Assembly (NCBI RefSeq): GCF_000063445.1
Contig: NC_009464.1
Coordinates: forward strand, 2,480,001-2,544,000
Origin: Methanocella arvoryzae MRE50
Lineage (GTDB): Archaea > Halobacteriota > Methanocellia > Methanocellales > Methanocellaceae
Length of the DNA stretch: 64,000 nucleotides
Direction of reading: 5' to 3'
Shown: one piece after another, positions 45,662-57,000 of the stretch
Numbering within the stretch: position 1 is the stretch's first letter
How the letters are laid out: each line of letters starts with the position of its first letter
Translations under genes and position numbers: made by a program
Notes under the pieces: model-generated
Told to the model about the DNA's origin: nothing
What the model saw: the letters and a program-made list of their open reading frames with translations, nothing else
The model's database searches: none

Positions 45662-46840
45662 ATGACTATGGTACGCACGACTTACTATGTGGAGGCTGAC
45701 GCTCCCATAGCGAAGGTGGCGAAGGAGATCGCCGCCGAACAGTCTACAGGCACATGGACGGAAGTGGCCGCGGAGAAAGAAGTCCACGAGAAACTCGGCG
45801 CCCACGTGGTGAGCGCAGAGGGCAACACCGTGGTGATCGACTTTCCTGTTGAGATCTTCGAGCCAGACAACGTGCCCCAGATACTCTCCGTAGTCGCAGG
45901 CAACCTCTTCGGCCTCGGAGGCCTGAAGGCCTGCCGTCTGATGGACGTCGACTTCGGCCCGCTGACAAAATATTATAACGGCCCGGAGTTCGGCATCGAG
46001 GAAGTGCGGAAGATCCTCGGCGTCTACGACCGGCCGCTGGTCGGCACCATTATCAAGCCCAAAGTCGGACTCAGCCCGAAGCGCACCGCCGAGGTCGCTG
46101 AACAGGCGGCGCTGGGCGGACTGGACCTTATAAAAGATGACGAGACGCTGACCGACCAGAAATTCTGCCCGCTGGAGGAGCGGCTGACCATGGTCATGGA
46201 CAGGCTCCACAAAGTCGAGGACAGGATCGGCAAACCGTGTTTTTATGCGGTGAACGTCACCTGCGGCGCAGACATGATCGTGGAGCGGGCGGAGAGAGCG
46301 GTCGAGCTCGGCGCCAACATGGTGATGGTAGACATCCTGACCGCGGGCTTTTCTGCAGTGCAGGCGCTGACCGACGAGAAAATCGGGGTGCCCATTCACA
46401 TTCATAGAACCATGCACGGGGCCCTGACGAGAGGCAAATACGGCATCGCCATGCCTGTCATCTCAAAGCTGACGAGGATGTGCGGCGGCACTAACCTGCA
46501 TACCGGTACTTATGCGGGCAAGATGGAGCGCAACGTCTGCGAGATCGACGCGTCGAGGGATATCTTAAGGAAGCCCTGGGCCGGGTATAAGCGCGTATGG
46601 CCCGTATCGTCCGGCGGTCTGTACCCGCAGAAGGTCAGGGAGAACCTGGACTGCTACGGCATCGATGTTATATTGCAGGCGGGCGGCGGGATTCACGGTC
46701 ATCCGGAAGGGACGACCGTGGGTGTTAAGGCTATGTTCCAGGCCGTGGAGGCGTGGCAGCAGCAGAAGACGCTCGAGGAGTATGCAAAGACGCATAAGGA
46801 GCTGGCGGGCGCGTTAAAGCAGTGGGGGCCGTCGCAGTAA
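45662..46840 (+). CDS. rbcL: Ribulose-1,5-bisphosphate carboxylase, form III
   Basis: 392 residues from ATG 45662 (a second ATG at 45668). Active-site blocks: GTIIKPKVGLSP (first catalytic Lys), GGLDLIKDDE with the carbamylated Lys and the Asp/Glu metal ligands, VPIHIHRTMHGA, loop 6 GTYAGKMER with its Lys, and VSSGGLYP. The sequence has archaeal form III character rather than RuBisCO-like form IV, since these residues are present. In archaea form III acts in AMP recycling. AMP phosphorylase and R15P isomerase genes are not visible. No partner gene on the same transcript. Confidence 0.92.
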   Translation: MTMVRTTYYVEADAPIAKVAKEIAAEQSTGTWTEVAAEKEVHEKLGAHVVSAEGNTVVIDFPVEIFEPDNVPQILSVVAGNLFGLGGLKACRLMDVDFGPLTKYYNGPEFGIEEVRKILGVYDRPLVGTIIKPKVGLSPKRTAEVAEQAALGGLDLIKDDETLTDQKFCPLEERLTMVMDRLHKVEDRIGKPCFYAVNVTCGADMIVERAERAVELGANMVMVDILTAGFSAVQALTDEKIGVPIHIHRTMHGALTRGKYGIAMPVISKLTRMCGGTNLHTGTYAGKMERNVCEIDASRDILRKPWAGYKRVWPVSSGGLYPQKVRENLDCYGIDVILQAGGGIHGHPEGTTVGVKAMFQAVEAWQQQKTLEEYAKTHKELAGALKQWGPSQ

Positions 46841-46938
46841 GCCGACAGCGCAGGGCTAATCCTGCGCTTACTCTTCTTTTAACTCAACAATAAGTGTTTA
46901 TATCATCAGGCATTATCATCGATAAAGGTGCCAGTGCC

Positions 46939-48021
46939 ATGAAGATCGCCATATTTCACGACCATTTCTCCTTCATAGGCGGAGGGGAGAAGCTCGTGCT
47001 CACTATGGCCAGGCATCTTGGCGCAGACGTCATCTCTACGGACGTCGACCGCCGGCTGATCGAGCTAATGGGGTTCGGGGACGTGAAGGTGATCAGCCTC
47101 GGGCGGTTGTGTCGCACTCCGCCGCTGCGGCAGATCCAGTCGACGATCAAGTTTGCATCGTGCGACTTTCGGAAGCAGTATGACTTCTTCATCTTCAGCG
47201 GCAACTGGGCGCACCACGCCTCTAACAAGCATAAGCCAAACCTGTTCTACTGTCATACTCCTGTGAGGGCTTTCTATGATCAGCGGGATACGATGGCGAA
47301 GTCTATGAATCCTGTCGCCAGAATAGCGTTTCTGGGGTGGACGGCAGCCCATAGCTGGCTGGACAGGAGATCTGTCCGCAGGGTCGACCGGATTGCCTGC
47401 AACAGCCAGAATACGGCAGGGCGGATTAAAAAGTATCTCAGCAGGGATGCCACGGTGATTTATCCTCCGGTGGATACTTCGAGGTACAGGTATATCTGCG
47501 ACGATGGCTTCTGGCTCTCGGTAAACCGGCTCTATCCCGAGAAGCGGATCGAGGTGCAGATAGAGGCTTTCAGAAGGATGCCGGAGGAAAAGCTGGTCAT
47601 CATCGGCAATTGCGGGGTGGGGGATCACTCTGTGGAATATGCGGCAGGATTGAAGAAGGATCTGCCACCGAATGTCACGGTGATCAGCGATGTGGCGGAG
47701 GAGCAGTTGATCGACTACTACGGGCGGTGCCGGGGGCTGATTATCACAGCAGCTGATGAGGATTTCGGTATGACTGTAATAGAAGCGATGGCAGCGGGAA
47801 AGCCAGTAATCGCTGTAGCTGAAGGCGGTTATCTTGAGACTATCGCAGATGGTGTAACCGGAAAGTTTATTGAATGCATCCCCGAGGATATCGTGCGCTC
47901 GGTCAAAGATGCAGGCAGGGGCTGGACGTGGTCGCAGGACGAATGCAAGAAACGCAGCGAAGCGTATGACACGTCAAAATTTATATGTGCATGCCGAGAG
48001 GCTATTAACAGGCTTGAGTGA
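46939..48021 (+). CDS. GT4-type glycosyltransferase 1
   Basis: 360 residues from ATG 46939. GT-B fold: MKIAIFHDHFSFIGGGEKL at the N terminus and the C-terminal EDFGMTVIEAMAAGKPVIAV (E-x7-E) typical of retaining GT4. TATA-like GTTTATATCAT at 46894 and AAAGGTG precede it. It overlaps the next gene by four bases (GAGTGAAAC), so it starts the O-antigen-like operon. The sugar is unknown. Confidence 0.88.
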   Translation: MKIAIFHDHFSFIGGGEKLVLTMARHLGADVISTDVDRRLIELMGFGDVKVISLGRLCRTPPLRQIQSTIKFASCDFRKQYDFFIFSGNWAHHASNKHKPNLFYCHTPVRAFYDQRDTMAKSMNPVARIAFLGWTAAHSWLDRRSVRRVDRIACNSQNTAGRIKKYLSRDATVIYPPVDTSRYRYICDDGFWLSVNRLYPEKRIEVQIEAFRRMPEEKLVIIGNCGVGDHSVEYAAGLKKDLPPNVTVISDVAEEQLIDYYGRCRGLIITAADEDFGMTVIEAMAAGKPVIAVAEGGYLETIADGVTGKFIECIPEDIVRSVKDAGRGWTWSQDECKKRSEAYDTSKFICACREAINRLE

Positions 48022-49079
48022 AACTTATGGAAACGATGAACATCTGTGTGGCTACGTACAAGCTGTTTGAGGGTAATGGCATCGACGTATCTGTCATACA
48101 GTTCGCCAAAGAACTCGCACGCAAGCACAATGTTAAAGTGCTGGCCGTCGATGCCAGCGATAGCATCAAAGACCTTAATGTTCAGCGTTTACCTGCTAAC
48201 CGGCCTGGTAAAATGAGGCAAATCGCGGCAGACATCGATCAGCAGAAGTTCGATCTGATCTCGACGCATTATACTCCGTTCGACATGGTGGCATCGCTTT
48301 GCCGGACGCCTCATTTCCTGCATGACCCCGGGGTGCCTCCGGTAACGACGACGAGGAAACCCTCCGATGTATACTTGTGGTCGCTGGTTAACACTGCAAG
48401 GATCATCTCTGCCAGAAAAGCCCGGGTCGTACTGCCCATATCGCAGTACCTTGCAGCCGAGTTCAGGAAAAAATATCTGTACCGGGGCAGAACAGAGATT
48501 CTGCCGTACTGCATTGATTTTCCTGAGCATGTTCCGCAGCCGGTTGACCTTCCGTTCGAGAAGTACGTGCTGTACGTGGGAAGGCATACGCATTACAAAA
48601 GCGTTCACGATTTGATCGACATCTTTGCCGAAGCCAGAAAAGAGATCGGCGACGATGTACACCTGGTGACGATCGGGCTCGGGGAGCCTCGTTATATGGA
48701 GATTCTAAAGCAGAAGGCGGCCAGGGCGGGCAATGTTCATATTATGGGGTTCGTGCCGGATATCTGGCCTTATTATGCGGGGGCGAGTGTTTATGCGACT
48801 TGCTCCCGGTGGGAAGGTCAGGACCGGCCCGTGATCGAGGCGCAGTATGCGGGTAAACCGGTGGTGTCTTTCAATAATTGCTCTCATCCTGAAGTGGTGG
48901 CATATGGTACGCTCGCATGGAACAGGTCTGAGTTTAAAGATGCGCTTGTGAAGTATCTGACGACGGAACCCGCCGGCTCCGGGGCGAGCGCTGAGATGGT
49001 ACAACGGTATGCGCCGGCGAGGATGGCGGACAACTTCACGAGTATCGTGAAGCAGGCGGTGGGCGAAAATGGCACGTAA
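48018..49079 (+). CDS. GT4-type glycosyltransferase 2
   Basis: About 350 residues; start GTG 48018 or ATG 48027/48036. Motifs: VLYVGRHTHYKSVHDLID, a donor-site block SRWEGQDRPVIEAQYAGKPV (E-x7-E), and a C-terminal helix. It overlaps the next gene by 11 bases. Probably adds a further sugar to the same chain. Confidence 0.87.
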   Translation: MKLMETMNICVATYKLFEGNGIDVSVIQFAKELARKHNVKVLAVDASDSIKDLNVQRLPANRPGKMRQIAADIDQQKFDLISTHYTPFDMVASLCRTPHFLHDPGVPPVTTTRKPSDVYLWSLVNTARIISARKARVVLPISQYLAAEFRKKYLYRGRTEILPYCIDFPEHVPQPVDLPFEKYVLYVGRHTHYKSVHDLIDIFAEARKEIGDDVHLVTIGLGEPRYMEILKQKAARAGNVHIMGFVPDIWPYYAGASVYATCSRWEGQDRPVIEAQYAGKPVVSFNNCSHPEVVAYGTLAWNRSEFKDALVKYLTTEPAGSGASAEMVQRYAPARMADNFTSIVKQAVGENGT

Positions 49080-50247
49080 GAGGATCGCTATCGTTGTTCA
49101 GCGGTATGGGCCTGAAGTCCTTGGGGGCTCGGAGAGCCTGGCCAGATCACTGGCTCATCTGCTGTCCGACGTATATGATATCGATGTGCTCACGACGTGT
49201 GCGAAGGACTATGTTACCTGGAAAAATGAGTTTCCCGCCGGAGAGTCTATGGATGGGCCGGTCAGGGTTTTGCGGTTTAAAGTGGACCGGCAGCGGAGTA
49301 AGTGGTTTAATATCTATAATGCGCTGATGCTAAAGGTGCCTCACACCAGGTGGATGGAAGAGCTGTGGATGAGGATGCAGGGGCCTTATTCCTCAGATTT
49401 TTTAAACTATCTTGATGCAGCTGCTGATAACTATCAAGCTTTCATCTTCATGACCTACATGTACGGGACAACCTACTACGGTTCGAAAAAAGTTAAAGGC
49501 CGTTATTTACTCGTACCGACCGCCCACGATGAGCCGTTTATCAGGTTCAGGTTCTTCCAGGAGACTTTCGGAAGCAGCCGGCATGTAGTGTGCTTGACCG
49601 ATGAAGAATTGGTGCTTGTCAAGAAAAATTTCAGGCTCCGAGACGACCGATTATCAGTCATCGGAGTGCCGATAGGCGAATGCCTCGGAGACTCCCGGAG
49701 CGCTGTAGAAAAATATGGTATAACAGGAAACTTCATCGCATATATTGGCAGAATCGATGTCATGAAGGGCGTGGATACGCTGGTGAAATACTTTAACCGC
49801 TATGCGTCCGAAAGCGACTCAGAGCTAAGTCTTGTTCTCTGTGGCAGCGGTCCGCTCAAAATTCCCTCTTCTGAAAAGATATATCAACTGGGTTTCATAC
49901 CTGAAGCTGATAAATTTGGTATTATGCATGCGGCTCTCGCCACCGTACAGCCCTCTCGCTATGAGAGCTATTCAATATCTGTTATTGAATCTATGGCTTG
50001 CAGTACACCAGTACTTGTGAATGGTGAATGTGCTGTGCTGAAAGGGCACTGTGAGAAAAGCGGTGGCGGAATGACGTTTTTTTCATACGAGGATTTTAAA
50101 AGCTCTATGGATCGGCTGATAAATGATGCTGACTTAAGGCAGAGAATGTCATTGCTGGGTATTGCATATGTTAATGAGAATTATTCGTGCGATGTAGTGG
50201 GGAAAAAATATATATCGCTGCTTGACGGTCTTACAACTAAGCCATAG
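49069..50247 (+). CDS. GT4-type glycosyltransferase 3
   Basis: 392 residues. N terminus IAIVVQRYGPEVLGGSES; C-terminal donor block SRYESYSISVIESMACSTPV. It ends about 50 bases before the ABC transporter permease. From roughly its middle onwards the base composition falls in GC compared with the first part of the cluster. Confidence 0.87.
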   Translation: MARKRIAIVVQRYGPEVLGGSESLARSLAHLLSDVYDIDVLTTCAKDYVTWKNEFPAGESMDGPVRVLRFKVDRQRSKWFNIYNALMLKVPHTRWMEELWMRMQGPYSSDFLNYLDAAADNYQAFIFMTYMYGTTYYGSKKVKGRYLLVPTAHDEPFIRFRFFQETFGSSRHVVCLTDEELVLVKKNFRLRDDRLSVIGVPIGECLGDSRSAVEKYGITGNFIAYIGRIDVMKGVDTLVKYFNRYASESDSELSLVLCGSGPLKIPSSEKIYQLGFIPEADKFGIMHAALATVQPSRYESYSISVIESMACSTPVLVNGECAVLKGHCEKSGGGMTFFSYEDFKSSMDRLINDADLRQRMSLLGIAYVNENYSCDVVGKKYISLLDGLTTKP

Positions 50248-50296
50248 TTATTGAAATCGTCATCCCGATAAATGCTTTTGCAATAAAGGTATAAAC

Positions 50297-51091
50297 ATGT
50301 TTGATATTTGGGAATACAGGGGCCTGATCTGTAAGATTGCCGTTACAGATCTAAAGCTCAGATATAAAAACTCGGTATTTGGCCTGTTCTGGTCTTTGCT
50401 CCAGCCATTACTGATGTTCCTCATATTATTCTTTGTCTTTTCAACTATCTTCAAGGATAACCAGATCCAATATTACCCTCTATACTTACTTTTAGGTATA
50501 GTGTCCTGGGGATTTCTGGATAAAGGCACTGGATTTAGCCTGAACAGTATTGTCAGTAAGGGTAACCTCATAAAAAAGATATATTTCCCTAGAGAGGTCC
50601 TGGTAATCAGCGCATGTTTAACAGCGCTGATGATGTCTGCAATCGAGTTTGTCGTGTTTGGCGGCTTTATGGTTGCATATATGTGTATCCGGCAGACGAT
50701 TATTTCGCCTGGTATTAGTATACTCTTGTTCCCTGTGCTCTTGCTGATCGAGTTTTTTATAGTGCTAGGAATTTCTCTAGGGATAGCTTCGCTAAACGTG
50801 AAGTATCGTGATGTCCAGTGGATCTGGGGCGTCATCATGCAGGCAGGCTTCTTTGCCACGCCTATTATGTACTCTATCGACATCTTTAAAGATAGCCAGT
50901 ATGCCTGGATTCTGGCATCGAATCCGATCGGCGTACTAATGGAATTGATGAGAGACTCGCTGATCTATGGGATAAACAACACGGTTAGCCTCAATCTGAT
51001 ATGGTTTGTTGTTCTTGTATGTTTGATCGTGCTTGGAGCAGGGTGGCTGATCTTTAACAAGATCGAGCCAGAATTTGCTGAAGAGGTTTAA
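50297..51091 (+). CDS. ABC-2 type polysaccharide exporter, permease (Wzm-like)
   Basis: 264 residues with six predicted spans. The N-terminal segment (WEYRGLICKIAVTDLKLRYK) and the VLGISLGIASLNVKYRDVQW block match the ABC-2 permeases that export O-antigen or teichoic-acid chains. AAAGGT precedes the ATG. Three bases separate it from the ATPase. Confidence 0.9.
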   Translation: MFDIWEYRGLICKIAVTDLKLRYKNSVFGLFWSLLQPLLMFLILFFVFSTIFKDNQIQYYPLYLLLGIVSWGFLDKGTGFSLNSIVSKGNLIKKIYFPREVLVISACLTALMMSAIEFVVFGGFMVAYMCIRQTIISPGISILLFPVLLLIEFFIVLGISLGIASLNVKYRDVQWIWGVIMQAGFFATPIMYSIDIFKDSQYAWILASNPIGVLMELMRDSLIYGINNTVSLNLIWFVVLVCLIVLGAGWLIFNKIEPEFAEEV

Positions 51092-51093
51092 CA

Positions 51094-52386
51094 ATGCTTA
51101 CTGGTAAAATAAATCGGACCGATGAGACACCTGCTATTGTCGTAAGAAACGTCAGTAAGGAATTTGTGATACCTCATGAAAAAAGGACGACCTTATTCGA
51201 GAATATCAAGGGTATATTTAGCCCTCCTTCCTATGAGAAGTTCACTGCGCTGAAAAATGTGGACTTTGTCGTTGAGCGTGGGGAATCTGTTGGTATCATC
51301 GGTGATAATGGTAGCGGTAAAAGCACGCTTCTTAAAATCATCGCAAAAATTCTCAGGCCTACAACCGGTAGCGTTGAAGTCAACGGTAAAATAACTCCCT
51401 TCTTAGAGCTTGGTGTGGGGTTTCAGCCAGACCTCACCGCCAAAGAAAATATAGAAGTTTACAGTACGATAATGGGCATCTCCCGGAAAGACATCGCAAA
51501 AAACATAGATAATGTACTTGACTTTGCTGGCATGTCAAAATTCAGGGATACGAAACTAAAAAATTTTTCATCAGGTATGCAAGTAAGACTGGCATTTGCA
51601 ACCGCCATCCAGTCAACTCCTGACATCTTGCTGGTAGATGAAGTCCTGGCGGTCGGAGATATCGATTTCCAGCAAAAATGCCTTGACATATTTACCAACT
51701 ATAAAAAGCAAGGCATTACGATGGTGTTCGTATCTCACGATCTAAGTGCAGTCCGGCGTTTCTGTGACAAAACCCTCTTGTTAAAGAACGGTAAGGTGGT
51801 AGCGTTCGGTAAAACGAGCGAGATCATCGATAAATACGTGTACGGGGCTAAAACTGAAGAGATCGCACCTGAAAACATCACTCATAAGGAAAGCGACGCC
51901 CCGGGTAATTCCATAGCCTCTGGTCTGCAGCAGGAAACTGATAAAAAACAAATGGAGGTAGATGGCCGATGGGGTAACCACAAAATTGTCATTAGTGATG
52001 TACAACTCTTCGATAAATACGGCCATCAGAATAATAAAATTAGCACTGGTGACTCCCTTACGATTAAGATTCACTATACTGCACATGAACCAATTCAGGA
52101 ACCTGTATTCGGCATAATTATCTCATCAGACAATGATATTCTTTGCTATGGGACTAATACTGATATCGAAGGCTTAGATCTGGGTACAGTATCAGGTAAT
52201 GGATCGATCGATATAGTCATACCCTTCATGCCATTGCTGAATGGTAAATTCTACATCACAGTTGCAGCCCACTCGAAAAATAATGTGACTTACGACTGGC
52301 TTGATAAAAAGTACTATTTCACGGTGATCAATACCGGGCGTAAGATTGGAATGACCAATATTAAAAGCGAGTGGATTATTGTCTAA
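51094..52386 (+). CDS. ABC-2 type polysaccharide exporter, ATPase with Wzt-type C-terminal domain
   Basis: 430 residues. Walker A GDNGSGKSTLLK (about 70-81), signature NFSSGMQVRLAFA (about 158-169), Walker B LLVDEVLAVGD. Residues about 290-425 form a beta-rich domain resembling Wzt-C, which in O-antigen exporters recognises the chain end. That suggests chains with a terminal modification; the methyltransferase downstream could make it. Confidence 0.9.
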   Translation: MLTGKINRTDETPAIVVRNVSKEFVIPHEKRTTLFENIKGIFSPPSYEKFTALKNVDFVVERGESVGIIGDNGSGKSTLLKIIAKILRPTTGSVEVNGKITPFLELGVGFQPDLTAKENIEVYSTIMGISRKDIAKNIDNVLDFAGMSKFRDTKLKNFSSGMQVRLAFATAIQSTPDILLVDEVLAVGDIDFQQKCLDIFTNYKKQGITMVFVSHDLSAVRRFCDKTLLLKNGKVVAFGKTSEIIDKYVYGAKTEEIAPENITHKESDAPGNSIASGLQQETDKKQMEVDGRWGNHKIVISDVQLFDKYGHQNNKISTGDSLTIKIHYTAHEPIQEPVFGIIISSDNDILCYGTNTDIEGLDLGTVSGNGSIDIVIPFMPLLNGKFYITVAAHSKNNVTYDWLDKKYYFTVINTGRKIGMTNIKSEWIIV

Positions 52387-52593
52387 ATACTCTTTTCGTA
52401 GGCATGGGCATCAATAGGGTAGCAGTGTCATCGAAAAAGCCTCGGGGCAAAAGTTTAGATATCAAAAAATATTTATAACCAATCATCTAGTACTTAACAA
52501 TATATCGATACGGGTATTGGTAATATTCTACTAGTTATAAATTACTAAATCAATACATTATCCGTTTAAAAATAAAAATGAATAGGTGTTAGG

Positions 52594-53976
52594 ATGGATG
52601 ACGCTTCTAAAATCAACGTTGACGAGATAATGTCTCAGATCAGGTCTGACATTAAAAAATATAAAAAAGAAGGTAGATACTCAAAGCGTATTTTTCAAAG
52701 TTCTTGCACACTTGCCTCAGTTAAGTATCCTGACACCGATAACCTCCGAATCAGCAGCGATATAAAAAATGACTCCTACCGGATTACCTCCCACCGAAAG
52801 ATTGTTGGAATTTTTCTTAAAAAGGCCCGGCAGATCGTGAACGGGGAAGTAGCCCGCTACGTCGATCCAATCGTCCAGAAACAGACGGTATTTAATAACC
52901 TCGTAGTTGGCTATTTAAATAGCCTCGTCAGAGCAATCGAAGCGAACCAGTCGACGGCAAGGGATGAGCTTCGCCACGAGCTGTATAATGATCTCGAGGA
53001 AAAATTCTCTATCTTAGAACGCAGAATCATCAGTACAGATGAAAAGTTGACTGCCTTGGCACAAACGCTTAACCAGGAAAAGACAGAGCGTTTAAAATAT
53101 ATAAAAACAGAAGCTAATCGCGAGGTTGCTAAGAGTATTCATGATTCACTCGCAATAATAGATAAAGAGATTAACAATAAACAGTGGTTATTGAATTTAC
53201 TGGATGGCCACGGTACCCGGGGAGCCGCTCAACAAAACCCCTACAACATCGACGAAGGTTTTTCTTCGCTTGACTATCCTTCCTTCAGCGACGAGATTGG
53301 CAAAGCCTGGCTACAAATCGGCGGCTATCCTCCAGTTAGCTCTAACATATTCGATGATTCGGTTAAGCTGTTTAAGAAATCGAATAATGTTCTGGATATC
53401 GGATCAGGCACAGGCCAATTCCTGGAAAAACTACGACAAAATGGCATCGATGGGTATGGTATCGATGTCTGTGAAAGTTATGTATCATATTGTAATTCTC
53501 TGGGCTTGAGGGTTATCTGTGTAGATGCGATAAGCCATTTAAAATCTCTCAAAGACAATTCTCTAGGCGGGATATTTATCTCGCAGGTCGTCGAACATTT
53601 ACCCATTAAAAGCCTTGACGAGCTTATCAAGCTGAGCTATATGAAACTACAGCCCGGAGGACATCTGGTAATTGCCATGCCGAATATCACCAGCATGCTT
53701 GTGTCTACTAATCTCTTTTACTTGGACCCGACACACAAGACTCATCTACATCCGGAAGTACTAAAGTTCCTGCTACAAAGCAACGACTTCAAAAACCTCG
53801 AGGACCGGTATTATCAGCCTGTGTCCGAAAGTGTCCAGTTGAAAAAGATCGATCTGAGTAATATCACGGTTAGCGATGAACAAAGATCTGTGATCGAACA
53901 CTTCAACTACAATGTCGACATCTTGAATAAACTTCTGTTCGGATACCGTGATTATGCTGTTATCAGTATAAAGTGA
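52594..53976 (+). CDS. SAM methyltransferase with N-terminal coiled coil
   Basis: 460 residues. Residues 1-90 are basic; about 120-200 are predicted coiled coil; the class I methyltransferase motif I is VLDIGSGTGQFL (266-277), with FISQVVEHL further on. The layout resembles O-antigen chain-terminating methyltransferases such as WbdD, where a coiled coil measures chain length. A WbdD-type kinase domain was not seen, so the analogy is partial. AT-rich upstream sequence at 52440-52560 indicates its own promoter. Confidence 0.8.
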   Translation: MDDASKINVDEIMSQIRSDIKKYKKEGRYSKRIFQSSCTLASVKYPDTDNLRISSDIKNDSYRITSHRKIVGIFLKKARQIVNGEVARYVDPIVQKQTVFNNLVVGYLNSLVRAIEANQSTARDELRHELYNDLEEKFSILERRIISTDEKLTALAQTLNQEKTERLKYIKTEANREVAKSIHDSLAIIDKEINNKQWLLNLLDGHGTRGAAQQNPYNIDEGFSSLDYPSFSDEIGKAWLQIGGYPPVSSNIFDDSVKLFKKSNNVLDIGSGTGQFLEKLRQNGIDGYGIDVCESYVSYCNSLGLRVICVDAISHLKSLKDNSLGGIFISQVVEHLPIKSLDELIKLSYMKLQPGGHLVIAMPNITSMLVSTNLFYLDPTHKTHLHPEVLKFLLQSNDFKNLEDRYYQPVSESVQLKKIDLSNITVSDEQRSVIEHFNYNVDILNKLLFGYRDYAVISIK

Positions 53977-54055
53977 TTAGAATGATCGATCGCATTGTTG
54001 AAGCTCAAAGGTTCGGATGTAAATGGGATAGGATGATACCAGGGGTACTTTTAGT

Positions 54056-57000
54056 ATGAAAATTCTAATCTGCAATGAACGGTTTCTCTTCCGATACGGA
54101 GTTGATAGGGTACTACTGATCCTTGGTAAAGGGCTGAATGAACTTGGCTACACTGTATCGGTCATGGGAAACCACTTCGATCGGGAGATTGTCGAGACGT
54201 TTGCATCAAAAATCATTACTGTACCGACAGATAAAGAATATCGAAATGGAAACGATTTCACGCTCGAGTGGCTGAAGGCTAACTGGGATAAGTATTTCAA
54301 GGACGATACGCCTGACATAGTGCTGTTTGGTGGCTGGCCATTCTTTTCCTCCATCCCGTTCTTCCGCGAGAAGGGGTGTATCGTTGTATTCTCCGATCAC
54401 GGTATGTGCCCCATGGACGGCTACTCGGGGTATCACCTTTCTGTGCTACAGGAACTTAAGCGCCTTAGAAAAGCCTACACCAGCCAATGCTCGGCCATCA
54501 TCGGCGTAAGTGATTTTATTGTCCGGTCGCAAAGCCTTCCGGATGCTGGCAGCGAGGTGGATATTTCATACATCCTGAACGGTGCAGACCATATGGATAT
54601 GAAAATCTGGCCAAAACTGCAGCTACGCATCGATAATGCCTCCCGGTATTCCGAGGACACTGTCCGTAACCTGCAGAAGAATGGCACAAAACTAATTCTT
54701 TTCCTGGGACGGTGGGAGCCTGGCTGCTATAAAAACTCGGAAGCTATTCTTGAGCTATTGCCATTGATCAGGAGCCGTGTAAATAATATTGCAGTACTGG
54801 TCCTTGGTGATCGGGAAAGCGTAAATGTGCCGGCTGAACTCGAAGGCTACCTTATACCGATTGGTTACCCAGATGACACAGAACTGCAAAATCTGATGGA
54901 GCAGGTCGATTTAGGGATATCTGTTTCGCTCTGGGAAGGGTTTAACCTGCCAATAGCGGAAATGCAATGGATAGGAAAACCTGTACTCGCTTTCAACATA
55001 GGCGCACATCCCGAAGTTATCCTCCATCCCTGGTATCTTTGTGAAAACACTACGGATATGGCTGGCAAAGCATGTGATATTCTTATTGGTAATGATCTGG
55101 ACTCTGTCACTAAAGCCCAATCCCTGTTAAAGTTCCATGAATCTTTCAAGTGGTGCACGACCGTCGGAAAATATCACGAAAAGTTTATCGAACTTGCCAG
55201 GACGCATTATAGCATAAAGCAGCAGCCGCTGTCTATTATCATCGATGTAACCAACGCCAGCCGGGATCCCGCAAACTCGGGCGTAATCCGGGTTACGCGA
55301 CGGCTAAGCCGAACCTTACAGGCGTACCTGAACCCGATTTTCGTTACATGGGACAATGAACAAGACAGCTATGTTTTATTAAACCGGCAAGAATATGAAA
55401 CATTGGGTAAATTCAACGGACCGGTACTGGCGAATCCGGATGCTGTTTCTCAGCCAGGAAAGAGAACGCTGCTAAGCGACTATCTCATGGGTGGCCTGAA
55501 TTCTTCGCGCTGGCTATTGCTGCCTGAAACGGTAATGGAATCTTCCGGCCGAATGATCCGGAAGTGGGCCAGAGATAATGGTATTAAGCTTGCCGCAATT
55601 TTCTACGACTCGATTCCGATACAACACCCTGAACTTTGTAAGGATACTCTTGTACGTGAAAATCACAGTGATTACATGCTGGGCCTTGCACAATGCGATG
55701 TTGTAATTCCAATATCTGGTTTTTCTGCCACCTGCCTGAAAACCTTCTGGGAAGATCACCATGTCAAAGGATGTCCCATAATCTCTGATCTGTTGCCCGG
55801 TGAGTTTGGCGGCTCTAAAAGGCCGGCGGAGCCAAAAGCATGTCAGGGAACAGTAAAAATGCTGTGTGTATCGACCCTTGAGCCGAGAAAGAATCATCGT
55901 ATGCTAATCGAGGCATGTCTGCTTATGGAGAAAAATCATCCAGAGCTAAACTGGCAGCTTACCCTCGTTGGCAACAGGTATGCAGGAGCTTATGATATTG
56001 CTGAATATGTACAACGGGTTGCAGCGACAAATCCCCGGATCAAGTGGCTCGGAATTGTCGACGATGCGACGCTTGACCGACTGTATGCTGAAGCGACGTT
56101 TACCGTATACCCCTCAATCGTCGAAGGCTTTGGTATGCCCATTATCGAGAGCATCTGGTATGGGCGGCCGTGTATTTGCTCGAACGGCGGAGTGATGGCA
56201 GAGCTTGCGAGCGAAGGGGGATGCCTTACGACGGATGTTACTAACCCGGAAGTCCTCTCCCGTGATCTATACCGGCTTGCAACCGACTCCAGCCTGCGTG
56301 CAAGGCTGTCGCAGGAAGCTTTACAGCGTAAAGTAAAAACATGGGATCAGTATGTACAACAATTCCTCTCGATTCTCGACTCACGGACGGTTATGTTGAA
56401 TGTCAATGGTAAAAAAATGAGAGATGTTATGGTAAGTAAAAGCTGGGAAAACATTCTCTACGAGAATTGTTTGTGCGACAACTGGCAGATGAACCACTCC
56501 GAACGATTAGCTATCCTCGGAGTTCTATCGCGCATTAAACCGACCTGCTGTATTGAAGTCGGAACGTATAAAGGAGGTAGCTTATCGCTCATCTCGCAAT
56601 ACTCTGACATTGTCTTCTCTATAGACATCGATCCGGGTATCCCTGAAAAATTTGGGTACTTTGACAATGTGCGATTCCTGACGGGGCCATCATCGGTACT
56701 TCTGCCCGCACTGTTAAAGTGCCTGGACGAGGAAAACTTACCTGTAGACTTTATCCTGATTGATGGTGATCACTCTGCTGAAGGCATTAAAAGGGATATC
56801 GAATCTGTGCTGGCATACGTTCCCAAGAAACCCTTGTTTGTCATGATGCACGACAGCTTCAACCCAGAGTGCCGCAGGGGTATGATAGAAGCTCCATGGG
56901 ATAAATCACCGTACGTGGAGTGGGTTGACATCGACTTTATCCCTGGTCGAGTTATCGAGGCTGACCCTGCTTCAAGAGGGGAAATGTGGGGAGGGCTGGC

